Below are positions 37,395 through 45,681 of a stretch of DNA of 64,000 bases, piece after piece. The translations under genes were made by a program, and so were the position numbers. The notes beneath the pieces are model-generated. The model saw only the letters and a list, made by a program, of their open reading frames with translations. It had not been told where the DNA came from and ran no database searches. Every line of letters begins with the position of its first letter. Within the stretch, counting starts at the first letter, position 1. The stretch is from Sideroxydans sp. CL21 (GTDB lineage Bacteria; Pseudomonadota; Gammaproteobacteria; Burkholderiales; Gallionellaceae), in the NCBI RefSeq assembly GCF_902459525.1, contig NZ_LR699166.1:3236501-3300500 (forward strand), written 5' to 3'.

Positions 37395-39162
37395 GTTGGT
37401 ACTCCTCGTATTTTTGGGTGGCGAATTCTAACAGAGCGGAAAACCGCGCGGGGTCCTTGCGCGCCAACTCTTCCAATTCAGTACGTGCTGTTGGGTAATC
37501 CATGGGGTAAGACCAGATGGCTCGTTCCAATTGTGCCTTGGCTTCCGCCTCACGATCGGATAGCGCCAGCAGTGATACCTGATGATAAACCACTGGTGCG
37601 ATCGGAATAAAACGTTGCGCGCGTTCATTCAACTCCAATTTCTGCTCCAGATGGTCGGCGCTGAGCTCCATCGTACTGGCAATGAATAAGTCGGCATACG
37701 AGCCCAGCAGCGGAGACTGGTGAACAGCCATTAACTCGTCTTGAACGCGCGGAACGAGACTGCGATCGGCGCTTGTCTTGCCTTTCATCACCAGTGCGTT
37801 CTCCAGCCGTTTATATCCCAAGAACATCTGCGTCAACGATAGCGCGCCCAAAACCAGCATGGCGGCGGCGGATGCGCGCCCTACATTGCGCAACTCCAAA
37901 CGATAGGTCGTCGTATCGAATATACCCAACATGATTGCGGCCACGCCCATGAAATACAGGTACCACAGCGGGTATTCAAGCAGGCTATGGATACCCAATA
38001 CAGCCAGAATCGCATACCCCCACCAGTGATAAATAGTGTATTGCGCCCCGCGCACAGATTGCCGGAACCACATGCCCAATGTACCCAGCAGAATCAATAC
38101 GCCCGACAGGCCGGCTTCCGCCGCAGTCTGCATCACCAGATCGTGTGCATTGTTGTATAAGCCCGTCAGGGCCGTATTGTGCAATTCCGCTGCGAGCTGA
38201 AAATGCTGAAAAGCAAACTGCCCGAAACCTGCCCCCAGCAACGGAAATTGCAGGAAGATCAACACCGCCTCGCGCCACAAGTGCAATCGGATTGCGCCGC
38301 TGGCATTATCCCCGAACAAGCGCTCCGTCGTTGTCACGCTTCCGGTTGCACCTTCCAGCCAGGGTATTTGCACCACGAAGTGCATCAGGCCGAACGCCAG
38401 CAGCAGTGCCAAAGTGAAGTACAGCAGTGGTCGTAGCGTTTGATCTCGCCGTTGCCACAGGAAAGCCAAACCGGCAGCGGACAATAAATACAGCCAGGAA
38501 CTGCGCGACCCGGACAACACCATGACAAACAGCATCGGGACCGCTAGCAGTGCCACTTGCCAAATGCGCATGGAAAACCTTGCATACAGCAACCCCAGCG
38601 AGATCATGCCCAACGCGATGTAATTGGCATAGTGGTTGGGCTGTGCCAGGTTGCCATACACTGCGTGAGAGGTCTTGGCAGTAATGACCGGGTTCAGGAA
38701 TGTATTCCAACGGTAATGCTGCAAAATACCCGCCAGCGTATTCAGTTCCGCTCCCGCCAGCAGAAATACGGCCAGTGCTGTCGCCAATGCCGGCAATCCC
38801 AACTCAACCCGCAGACGCTGCCCCAACATAATGAGCAATGCGGCAAACATGAAGTACAACGCCAGAAGCATCAAGTGATCGAAGTAGCTGATGCGCCCGG
38901 CCAGGAACTGCACCATGAGCAACAGCATCAGTCCAATGGGCAACATCACAATGCGCGGTACTTCGGGTGCTTGCCAATAACGACTTGTCAGCAGCAGCGG
39001 CATCGCACACAAACCCAGCAAACCGGCGCCCCACTCCTGGTAGAAGGTGGTGATGGGATAGGCGTGGTTGTAGTACAGAAAAGGCAAAACCCACATCAGA
39101 CCAACGAAGGTCAGACTGATGCGGGCAAGGCCGAATGAAAAGGAAGAAGGTTTGTTTAGCAA
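37372..39162 (-). CDS. PglL-type protein O-oligosaccharyltransferase (Wzy family)
   Basis: A 596-residue polytopic membrane protein with about 11-12 helices. The N-terminal FLYYNHAYPITTFYQEWGAG matches the PglL_A motif (HxxP...F..EW) of bacterial O-glycosylation ligases, the middle NLAQPNHYANYIALGMISLG and the loop with GAGFGQFAFQHF...NNAHDLVMQTAAEAG are the Wzy_C signature, and the soluble C-terminus from about residue 430 matches Wzy_C_2. The family transfers lipid-linked glycans to pilins and other exported proteins. The large pilus locus nearby supplies plausible substrates (inference). O-antigen ligase WaaL is the alternative. Confidence 0.82.
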   Translation of the reverse strand: MLNKPSSFSFGLARISLTFVGLMWVLPFLYYNHAYPITTFYQEWGAGLLGLCAMPLLLTSRYWQAPEVPRIVMLPIGLMLLLMVQFLAGRISYFDHLMLLALYFMFAALLIMLGQRLRVELGLPALATALAVFLLAGAELNTLAGILQHYRWNTFLNPVITAKTSHAVYGNLAQPNHYANYIALGMISLGLLYARFSMRIWQVALLAVPMLFVMVLSGSRSSWLYLLSAAGLAFLWQRRDQTLRPLLYFTLALLLAFGLMHFVVQIPWLEGATGSVTTTERLFGDNASGAIRLHLWREAVLIFLQFPLLGAGFGQFAFQHFQLAAELHNTALTGLYNNAHDLVMQTAAEAGLSGVLILLGTLGMWFRQSVRGAQYTIYHWWGYAILAVLGIHSLLEYPLWYLYFMGVAAIMLGIFDTTTYRLELRNVGRASAAAMLVLGALSLTQMFLGYKRLENALVMKGKTSADRSLVPRVQDELMAVHQSPLLGSYADLFIASTMELSADHLEQKLELNERAQRFIPIAPVVYHQVSLLALSDREAEAKAQLERAIWSYPMDYPTARTELEELARKDPARFSALLEFATQKYEEYQRAAIPAK

Positions 39163-39365
39163 CTGCCTTTGATACCAAAGCGGGCAAGAATGCTATTCAA
39201 GGGACATATCTGCGTGAAACCGCTCTGAAACAGGTTCAATCCTACGAAAGCGGTGAATAGCAAAAAATATTTACTGACAAACAATGGACTGACTTCCACA
39301 CCCAATGCCAATGACAACAGGATGAAACTGCCTGCGACGATACGGACTATGCGTTCAGCGTTCAT
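39156..39365 (-). CDS. DUF2892 (YgaP-type) two-helix membrane protein
   Basis: A 69-residue protein MNAERIVRIVAGSFILLSLA with the TxC-PL end typical of DUF2892 (GLNLFQSGFTQICPLNSILARFGIK). Two helices flank a short turn. In E. coli YgaP this domain is fused to a rhodanese; stand-alone copies occur in sulfide-responsive operons. It lies just downstream of the ArsR-family regulator and overlaps the start of the pglL gene by 7 nt. Confidence 0.88.
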   Translation of the reverse strand: MNAERIVRIVAGSFILLSLALGVEVSPLFVSKYFLLFTAFVGLNLFQSGFTQICPLNSILARFGIKGSC

Positions 39366-39465
39366 TTTTAAAACTCCTTAAGGTCAGGGATTTTACTGGA
39401 ATTTCATGTATGGCATGGCTTATTGCTGCGTCTGGCCGACTTCGGTCAGAAGAACTGAGCCATGT

Positions 39466-39768
39466 TCAGGTTGAACAAAACACATCTCGCATCATCCCCA
39501 CCAGCTTGAGTGTGCGCGGATCGCCTATCCGATAGAACACCCGATTGGCGTCTTTGCGCGTGGCCAGTACGCCTTTGTCGCGCAGGATTGCAAGATGTTG
39601 CGAGATATTGCTCTGTGTCGTACCCACGCTGTCCACGATTTCCTGAACGCTTAACTCATCGCCGGCAAGCACGCACAATATTTTCAGGCGTAGCGGATGC
39701 GCGATGGCTTTGATCGCCAGCGAAGCTTCCATGATATGTTCATCTTTATCGATCAGTTTATTCGTCAT
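39466..39768 (-). CDS. ArsR-family repressor, BigR/YgaV-like
   Basis: A 100-residue winged-helix regulator (MTNKLIDKDEHIMEASLAIK; recognition helix SVGTTQSNISQHLAILRDKG; wing LATRKDANRVFYRI). Two cysteines, C32 in LKILCVLAG and C98 in MRDVFCST, occupy the positions used by the BigR/SqrR/YgaV group to sense persulfides. The gene is followed by the DUF2892 gene, the same pairing as in sulfur-responsive operons. The operator is probably in the AT-rich 39770-39909 gap, which it shares with divergent gpmI. Metal sensing is the alternative, but no ArsR metal-site motif is visible. Confidence 0.8.
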   Translation of the reverse strand: MTNKLIDKDEHIMEASLAIKAIAHPLRLKILCVLAGDELSVQEIVDSVGTTQSNISQHLAILRDKGVLATRKDANRVFYRIGDPRTLKLVGMMRDVFCST

Positions 39769-39909
39769 TATTTCGCCCGCCATCTTTGGAAGTGGGGGCA
39801 TGTCTCGCCCCGAAATCGGCTAAAATTCTGCACTGACGCACTGGTGCCTCGTGGTGCACTAAATTAGCAACTACTTATATTTTGATATCTTGGTGAGAAA
39901 AAAGCCAGC

Positions 39910-41460
39910 ATGACCGCACAATCGACTCAACCAATCACTCCTGTTCTTCTGCTCATCCTCGATGGTTTCGGTTATCGCGAGGATCCCGATTTCAACGCCG
40001 TTGCCAATGCTCGCAAACCGAATTGGAACAAATTATGGAGTGAGTATCCGCACACTCTGATCAACGCTTCCGAATTGCGCGTCGGATTACCTACCGGTCA
40101 GATGGGTAATTCCGAAGTGGGCCATTTGAATATCGGTGCCGGGCGAGTGGTATACCAAGACCTGACCAAAGTCGATCTGGCCATCGAGAACGGGAGCTTC
40201 TACACCAATTCCGCACTTGTGCAAGCAGTTGATTCCGCAAAACAACGTGGAACAGCGCTGCACATACTCGGTCTGCTGTCTCCCGGCGGGGTGCATAGCC
40301 ATGAGGCACACATACACGCCATGCTGGAGTTGGCCGCGCGCGCCGGGCTGAAAAAAATCTTCATCCATGCCTTCCTTGACGGACGAGACACCCCGCCCCG
40401 CAGCGCAGCACAGTCCCTGCAATCACTGCAGGACAAATGCGCACAACTCGGCACGGGACGTATTGCCACCATCGTGGGGCGCTTCTTCGCCATGGATCGC
40501 GATAATCGCTGGGAACGCGTGCAGATCGCTTACGACATGCTCACTTTGGGCAAGGCGTCGTTCAGTTTTGCCACGCCCCAAGCTGCCCTAGATGCGGCTT
40601 ATGCGCGCGGAGAGAACGACGAATTCGTGCAGGCAACCATCATCGGCGAATCCGCCGCAATGCAGGACGGGGATTCAGTGGTGTTCATGAATTTCCGCGC
40701 CGACCGTGCACGCGAGATCACGCGTGCCCTGACCGACGACAAGTTCGACGGCTTCGCCCGCACTCGCTTCCCCAGACTGGGGAACTACACCACCTTGAGC
40801 AGCTACGGAGAAGATTTTCATCTGCCCTGTGCTTACACGGCAGATTCCATCCATAACGGTATCGGCGAATATCTTTCCAATCTGGGCTTGAAACAACTGC
40901 GTATCGCCGAAACCGAAAAATACGCGCATGTCACTTACTTCATGAATGGCGGCAGGGAACAGCCCTACCCTGGAGAAGACCGCACGCTCGTGCCTTCGCC
41001 CAAAGTGGCCACTTACGACTTGAAGCCGGAAATGAGCGCATTCGAAGTCACCGACAAACTCGAAGCCGCAATCCGCAGCAGGCAATACCAGGCCATCCTG
41101 TGCAACTATGCCAACGGCGATATGGTCGGCCATAGCGGCATCCTGGAAGCGGCCGTGAAGGCGGTGGAAGCGCTGGACATCTGCATAGGTCGCGTAGTGA
41201 AGACGATGCTGGAGTGCGGCGGCGAGGTGCTCATCACCGCCGATCACGGCAATGCCGAACAAATGCGGGACTTGTCCACACACCAAGCCCACACCGCCCA
41301 TACCCTCAACCTGGTTCCCTTCGTTTACATTGGGCGCAAGGCGAGTATTGATGAACCCGGAACCGGCGCATTGCAAGATGTTGCCCCGACCTTGCTGGCG
41401 ATGATGGGACTGCCGCAACCGCCGGAAATGACCGGCAAGTCGCTTATCCATATTCTGTGA
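39910..41460 (+). CDS. gpmI: 2,3-bisphosphoglycerate-independent phosphoglycerate mutase
   Basis: A glycolytic/gluconeogenic enzyme of the alkaline-phosphatase superfamily that needs Mn2+. The catalytic Ser68 lies in GQMGNSEVGHLNIGAGR, with LLILDGFGYRE at the N-terminus, HAFLDGRDTPPRSA, GRFFAMDRDNRWERV, FMNFRADRAREITRA, CNYANGDMVGHSG and LITADHGNAEQM. At 516 residues the length is normal. The stop overlaps the envC start (GTGA). The AT-rich upstream gap separates it from the divergent arsR gene. Confidence 0.97.
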   Translation: MTAQSTQPITPVLLLILDGFGYREDPDFNAVANARKPNWNKLWSEYPHTLINASELRVGLPTGQMGNSEVGHLNIGAGRVVYQDLTKVDLAIENGSFYTNSALVQAVDSAKQRGTALHILGLLSPGGVHSHEAHIHAMLELAARAGLKKIFIHAFLDGRDTPPRSAAQSLQSLQDKCAQLGTGRIATIVGRFFAMDRDNRWERVQIAYDMLTLGKASFSFATPQAALDAAYARGENDEFVQATIIGESAAMQDGDSVVFMNFRADRAREITRALTDDKFDGFARTRFPRLGNYTTLSSYGEDFHLPCAYTADSIHNGIGEYLSNLGLKQLRIAETEKYAHVTYFMNGGREQPYPGEDRTLVPSPKVATYDLKPEMSAFEVTDKLEAAIRSRQYQAILCNYANGDMVGHSGILEAAVKAVEALDICIGRVVKTMLECGGEVLITADHGNAEQMRDLSTHQAHTAHTLNLVPFVYIGRKASIDEPGTGALQDVAPTLLAMMGLPQPPEMTGKSLIHIL

Positions 41461-42581
41461 CCGTATTGTCTCGCTTCGCTCTGCTGGCGATGCTGCTCCT
41501 CGCAGGAGCGGCACAAGCCTCGCAGCAGGATGACCTGGAAAAATTGCGCAAGCGCATTTCCGTCCTGCAGCAGGATTTTGACAAATCCAACGAATCCAAA
41601 GCCGAAGCGGCAGATAACCTGCGCGAGTCGGAACGCGCCATCAGCAACAGCAACCGCAAACTGCACGAGCTCGCACAGCAACAGCAATCGGCCAACCGTG
41701 AGCTCTCGCAGTTGCAGCAGCGCGCCTCGGCAATTGACAAGGAACTGCAAGGCCAACAGGCCATGCTTGGACGCTTGCTGTACCAGCAATATATGGACGG
41801 GGGCGAACAGGAATACCTCAAACTGCTGCTCAATAACGACGACCCCAACCAGGTCGCACGCGAGTTGCGTTACTACGAATACATCGCGCGCAACCGCGCT
41901 GCCACCCTGCAGTCCTTGCGCAACGGCCGTGCCAGGTTGCAAGCGGTAACCGATCAGGCGCGCAAAAAGAGCGACGAAATCGCCTCGTTGCAAGCGGAAG
42001 AGCGCGACCAACGGCAGCTTCTGGAACAGGACAAACATGCACACCAGTTGATGCTGAACAAAATATCGCAGCAGATGAAGCAACAGCGCCGCGAGATCGG
42101 ACATTTGCAACGCAACGAAAGCCGTCTGTCGCAATTGGTCGAGAAACTCGCGCATGTTTTGCCCGACACCCAGGCAGACAGCGTCGCATTCAAGTCGCTC
42201 AAAGGAAAACTGACCTTGCCGGTCAAAGGCAAGGTGACCAACAGGTTCGGCGCGCGGCGCCCGGAAAGCACCATGGCCTGGACCGGCTGGTTCCTGCGCA
42301 CCTCCCCTAACCAACCGGTCAAAGCGGTGGCTCCCGGTCGCGTGGTATATGCCGATTGGTTGCGCGGCTTCGGCAATCTCCTCATCATCGACCATGGACA
42401 AGGTTACATGAGCCTGTACGGAAACAACGAAACACTCTACAAGCAGGTAGGTGACAGTCTGCGCGGCGGCGACCTTATCGCCACCGTGGGTAGCAGCGGC
42501 GGCAACGCAGATTCCGGTTTATACTTCGAACTGCGATTTGAAGGTAAACCCTTCGACCCGGGCAAATGGGTCAGGCATTGA
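41457..42581 (+). CDS. envC: EnvC-like murein hydrolase activator
   Basis: A signal peptide (VTVLSRFALLAMLLLAGAAQ) is followed by a long coiled coil (about residues 25-240) and a C-terminal LytM/M23 domain. In the LytM part the zinc ligands are replaced: the HxxxD position reads RPESTMAWTGWFL and the final HxH reads GLYFELRF, so it should be a non-catalytic activator of cell-division amidases such as AmiA/B. Translation starts at GTG 41457, overlapping the gpmI stop. The gpmI-envC-ctpA order is conserved in many proteobacteria. Confidence 0.92.
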   Translation: MTVLSRFALLAMLLLAGAAQASQQDDLEKLRKRISVLQQDFDKSNESKAEAADNLRESERAISNSNRKLHELAQQQQSANRELSQLQQRASAIDKELQGQQAMLGRLLYQQYMDGGEQEYLKLLLNNDDPNQVARELRYYEYIARNRAATLQSLRNGRARLQAVTDQARKKSDEIASLQAEERDQRQLLEQDKHAHQLMLNKISQQMKQQRREIGHLQRNESRLSQLVEKLAHVLPDTQADSVAFKSLKGKLTLPVKGKVTNRFGARRPESTMAWTGWFLRTSPNQPVKAVAPGRVVYADWLRGFGNLLIIDHGQGYMSLYGNNETLYKQVGDSLRGGDLIATVGSSGGNADSGLYFELRFEGKPFDPGKWVRH

Positions 42582-42758
42582 AGTCCGGATTGCCTCTCTC
42601 CCGCTTGCGGGATTGCCCCCGACTAGGCTACCACCGCTCTTTTGCTAGTCCAGCCGAATGGCTAGTTGTTTCAACAGAGAGTTAGAGAGAAACAGACATA
42701 AACAAGCGTCAACATCCGGGGTGGTATATTCACCATATCCGTTAACAAGGAAAATCAA

Positions 42759-44153
42759 ATGAGTCGTCGCTTCAAGGAATATGGTCTTGTGGTCATCGGT
42801 CTGGTGGCAGGTATTCTGGTCAGCCTGAATTTTTCTGCCGTTGCGGATAAAGATACCGAATTGCCGCTGCCGGTTGAAGAGTTGCGCGCTTTCTCCGAAG
42901 TGTTTGGCCGTATCAAGAGCGATTATGTCGAACCGGTGAGTGACAAGGCTCTCATCACGTCAGCCATCAATGGCATGTTGAGCGGACTCGACCCGCACTC
43001 TGCCTATCTGGATGCCGATGCTTTCAAGGAACTTCAAGTCGGAACACAGGGCGAATTCGGGGGACTGGGCATTGAAGTCGGCATGGAAGACGGCCTGGTC
43101 AAAGTAATTTCACCGATAGAAGACACACCCGCTTATACAGCCGGAGTCAAGAGCGGTGACCTCATCATCAAGCTCGACGACACGCTGGTAAAAGGCCTGA
43201 CCCTGAACGACGCGGTGAAACGCATGCGTGGCAAGCCCGGAAGCGTGATCGTACTCACTATCTTGCGCAAGAACGAACCCAAGCCTTTGCAGATCAGCGT
43301 GACACGCGCGGTCATCAAGGTGCAGAGCGTGAAATCCAAACTGGAAGAACCGGGATATGGTTTCGTGCGCATCACCCAGTTCCAGGAACATACGGGGGAG
43401 AACCTCGCCACTGCGTTGAATAATCTGCAGAAGCAAAACAACGGTCCGCTCCAGGGATTAGTACTCGACCTGCGCAACGATCCGGGCGGCTTGCTGACTA
43501 GCGCCGTCGGGGTATCCGCCGCCTTCCTGCCCAAGGACGCGCTGGTGGTCTATACCGAGGGACGCACGGAAGACGCCAAAATGCACCTTACTGCCAACCC
43601 TGACAATTACCTGCGTGGCAGCAGCAGGAACGATTACCTGAAAGATCTACCGGATTCATTCAAAAAGGTTCCGATGGTCGTATTGGTAAACGGCGGCTCG
43701 GCTTCAGCTTCCGAGACCGTCGCAGGTGCGCTGCAGGATCAGAAACGTGCCGTCATCATGGGTACGCAATCGTTCGGCAAGGGCTCGGTGCAGACAATAT
43801 TGCCGTTGGGTAACAATACCGCGATCAAGCTCACCACTGCTCGTTATTTCACTCCCAGCGGACGTTCCATCCAGGCCAAGGGGATCGTGCCCGACATCGT
43901 GGTCGAAGATCCGGCGACTGCCAGTTTCGATAATGCATTCCGCCTGCGCGAGGTCGATTTGGACAAACACCTGAGCAACAGCCAGGGTGAGGACAAGAGT
44001 GAATCGACAACAAAAACAAGCAAGAGCGAAACCAAGGCCAAAGATGGCGACGGCAGCAAAGTCGAGGTTGCCGAATTTGGTGCGAAAAACGACTACCAAT
44101 TGAACCAGGCCCTGAATCTGCTTAAGGGCTTGAACATATTGCGCGGGAAGTAA
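42759..44153 (+). CDS. ctpA: Carboxy-terminal processing protease (S41)
   Basis: A periplasmic serine protease with an N-terminal anchor (YGLVVIGLVAGILVSLNFSA), a PDZ domain at about residues 95-175 (GIEVGMEDGLVKVISPIEDT...GVKSGDLIIKLDD) and the Ser/Lys dyad: Ser in VLVNGGSASASETVAGAL and Lys in MGTQSFGKGSVQT. The C-terminal ~60 residues are a low-complexity Lys/Ser/Glu linker (SQGEDKSESTTKTSKSETKA). AAGGAAA precedes the ATG. It lies 180 bases after envC; that gap contains no gene and no clear site. Confidence 0.95.
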   Translation: MSRRFKEYGLVVIGLVAGILVSLNFSAVADKDTELPLPVEELRAFSEVFGRIKSDYVEPVSDKALITSAINGMLSGLDPHSAYLDADAFKELQVGTQGEFGGLGIEVGMEDGLVKVISPIEDTPAYTAGVKSGDLIIKLDDTLVKGLTLNDAVKRMRGKPGSVIVLTILRKNEPKPLQISVTRAVIKVQSVKSKLEEPGYGFVRITQFQEHTGENLATALNNLQKQNNGPLQGLVLDLRNDPGGLLTSAVGVSAAFLPKDALVVYTEGRTEDAKMHLTANPDNYLRGSSRNDYLKDLPDSFKKVPMVVLVNGGSASASETVAGALQDQKRAVIMGTQSFGKGSVQTILPLGNNTAIKLTTARYFTPSGRSIQAKGIVPDIVVEDPATASFDNAFRLREVDLDKHLSNSQGEDKSESTTKTSKSETKAKDGDGSKVEVAEFGAKNDYQLNQALNLLKGLNILRGK

Positions 44154-44154
44154 C

Positions 44155-44559
44155 GTGATTAATCCGTTCGAACTGCAAAAGGAACGTCTGCTGGTCTTCA
44201 GCGGTGACCCGCCAAACCAGCTTTTTCACGCATATCTGCTGCTGATTGGGCTGGAGAATTTCCACGTAGAAATTGGTTCGCAGCCGAACAGTCTTTTGAT
44301 CCGTTATAGCGTTCAACATTACTCTCTTGAGGCACTGGAAAATGCGCTCACCCGTGAAGGCTTTTGTCTGGAGTACAGCCTGCTCGATAAGATCAGGAAT
44401 CAACTGATTCACTACTGCGAAGACGTTCAGTACCATAACTTAAAGACTCCGGAGCCTCGAACCAAGAACAACTCGCAAGAGATATTCGTCAAAGCCTACG
44501 ATCTTCATCCGCATGGCAATCACGACGACACACCGAAAGAATTGCGCGAATTCAAGTAA
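44155..44559 (+). CDS. Hypothetical 134-residue protein coupled to ctpA
   Basis: A GTG start one base after the ctpA stop, with GGAAG in the end of ctpA as ribosome site. The first ~75 residues alternate predicted strands and helices (RLLVFSGDPPNQLFHAYLLL...SLLIRYSVQHYSLEALENALTREGF), compatible with a ferredoxin-like fold such as HMA, but the CxxC metal site is absent. The tail is polar and charged with several His (YDLHPHGNHDDTPKE). No family is recognised. Translational coupling suggests cotranscription with ctpA. Confidence 0.65.
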   Translation: MINPFELQKERLLVFSGDPPNQLFHAYLLLIGLENFHVEIGSQPNSLLIRYSVQHYSLEALENALTREGFCLEYSLLDKIRNQLIHYCEDVQYHNLKTPEPRTKNNSQEIFVKAYDLHPHGNHDDTPKELREFK

Positions 44560-44587
44560 TGGCAAAGCCGCCACGCCACTACCCTAC

Positions 44588-44986
44588 TCAGGCTGGTGTA
44601 ATTTGCGATTGATTTTCCTCTGTTTCAAAACCAGGTATCGCATCAAAATCCACAACCGTATTTCGCCCTGCATCCTTTGCCCGGTATAGTGCATTGTCGG
44701 CATTCAGCAGCAACTCGCTTGGAATGATGTTCCTCAGATCGGTAACACACCAAAAACCGGCGGAAACTGTCAAACGTTGATGCGGGGATTTCAGGTTCTC
44801 TATGTTCAGTGCAAAAATACCTTGTCGTAACTTCTCCGTGAATTGTCCGGATTCTTGTCTATCAAGCCCGGAAGTCACGATGGAGAATCCTCCTCCTCCA
44901 TAACGAAACACGTAGTCTCCCGCTCTCAGCGCAGTATGCTTGAGGACTTCCGCGACTTGTTCCAGCACGTTGTCGCCAAACAGGTG
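44588..44986 (-). pseudogene. 5'-truncated GGDEF domain relic
   Basis: The frame begins after an in-frame TGA and reads HLFGDNVLEQVAEVLKHTAL, the middle of a diguanylate cyclase domain (intact domains read ...NDxxGHxxGDxVL...). The N-terminal half with the Mg2+-binding Asp is missing. The signature itself is RYGGGGFSIV in place of GG(D/E)EF, so catalysis is impossible. The rest (LTVSAGFWCV, ADNALYRAKDAGRNTVV) is a good match to the domain end. A GTG at 44968 could start a 126-residue product. The break lies next to the 3' end of the hydrolase gene, indicating a deletion or insertion joint near 44990. Confidence 0.8.
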
Positions 44987-45008
44987 TCAATTCTATATTT
45001 ACGCTTGG

Positions 45009-45680
45009 CTACATGGCGAAAGGCTGTTTATCCAGCATGGCATTCCAAAGTACCTTCCAAGTTTCCCAATCGTGCCCACCTGATTTGACGATTGCACAAT
45101 GTGACGGGATACGATCGAGTAATAACATGCTTGCCCCTCGATAACGATCTTCACTCCCAAATCCCAGATAGACGACAGGAAACTGATCCAAGCCAATCTG
45201 ACTGCACCGGATCTGTTCAAGCAGCGCACGTTCATGGTCGCGGCTTTCAATCTTTCCTGCTTGCCAGGATGCCAGACCGCCCGACGCCTCCACTTCTGCG
45301 ATAATTCCACGCGTCCCCAAAAAGGGCGCCAGCAGGAACATGCCCTCGATTTCCGCCGCGCGTTGTGTAGCGCAAATCATCGCACCCGAACCGCCAAGCG
45401 AGATTCCAAGCAGCCAGATTCGGCGGTAGCCATGCAAACGAGCCTCATCCAGCGTGCGGTGAAGTAGCTGCTCGATGCCGACGCGATCTAGATACAAATC
45501 GGCATGGGCATCCAGGGCAAGGACATCAACCGGCAAATTCCTTTCCCTCAGGGATTGAATAAGGCCGTTTTCCTTTAGATGCCAGGGGGTATTCATTGCA
45601 CCCGGCAACATAAGTAGCATGATAGGTTCGCCAGATTCGACGGGCGCTATATCGTAAATTGCGTTTTCCGGTAGACGCAT
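45009..45680 (-). CDS. Alpha/beta hydrolase
   Basis: A 223-residue protein with the hydrolase fold: LLMLPGAMNTPWHLKENGL (oxyanion loop), nucleophile elbow LLGISLGGSGAM, acid in GFGSEDRYRG and His in SGGHDWETWK. There is no signal peptide, so it is probably cytoplasmic. It follows the beta-lactamase-fold gene by one base on the same strand and should be cotranscribed. The substrate cannot be deduced; an acyl ester or thioester is plausible. Confidence 0.82.
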   Translation of the reverse strand: MRLPENAIYDIAPVESGEPIMLLMLPGAMNTPWHLKENGLIQSLRERNLPVDVLALDAHADLYLDRVGIEQLLHRTLDEARLHGYRRIWLLGISLGGSGAMICATQRAAEIEGMFLLAPFLGTRGIIAEVEASGGLASWQAGKIESRDHERALLEQIRCSQIGLDQFPVVYLGFGSEDRYRGASMLLLDRIPSHCAIVKSGGHDWETWKVLWNAMLDKQPFAM

Positions 45681-45681
45681 A

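Noticed and set aside
42240-42581. EnvC LytM domain as an active M23 endopeptidase
   Set aside because: The zinc-binding His/Asp/His residues are replaced, so it is annotated as a non-catalytic activator.
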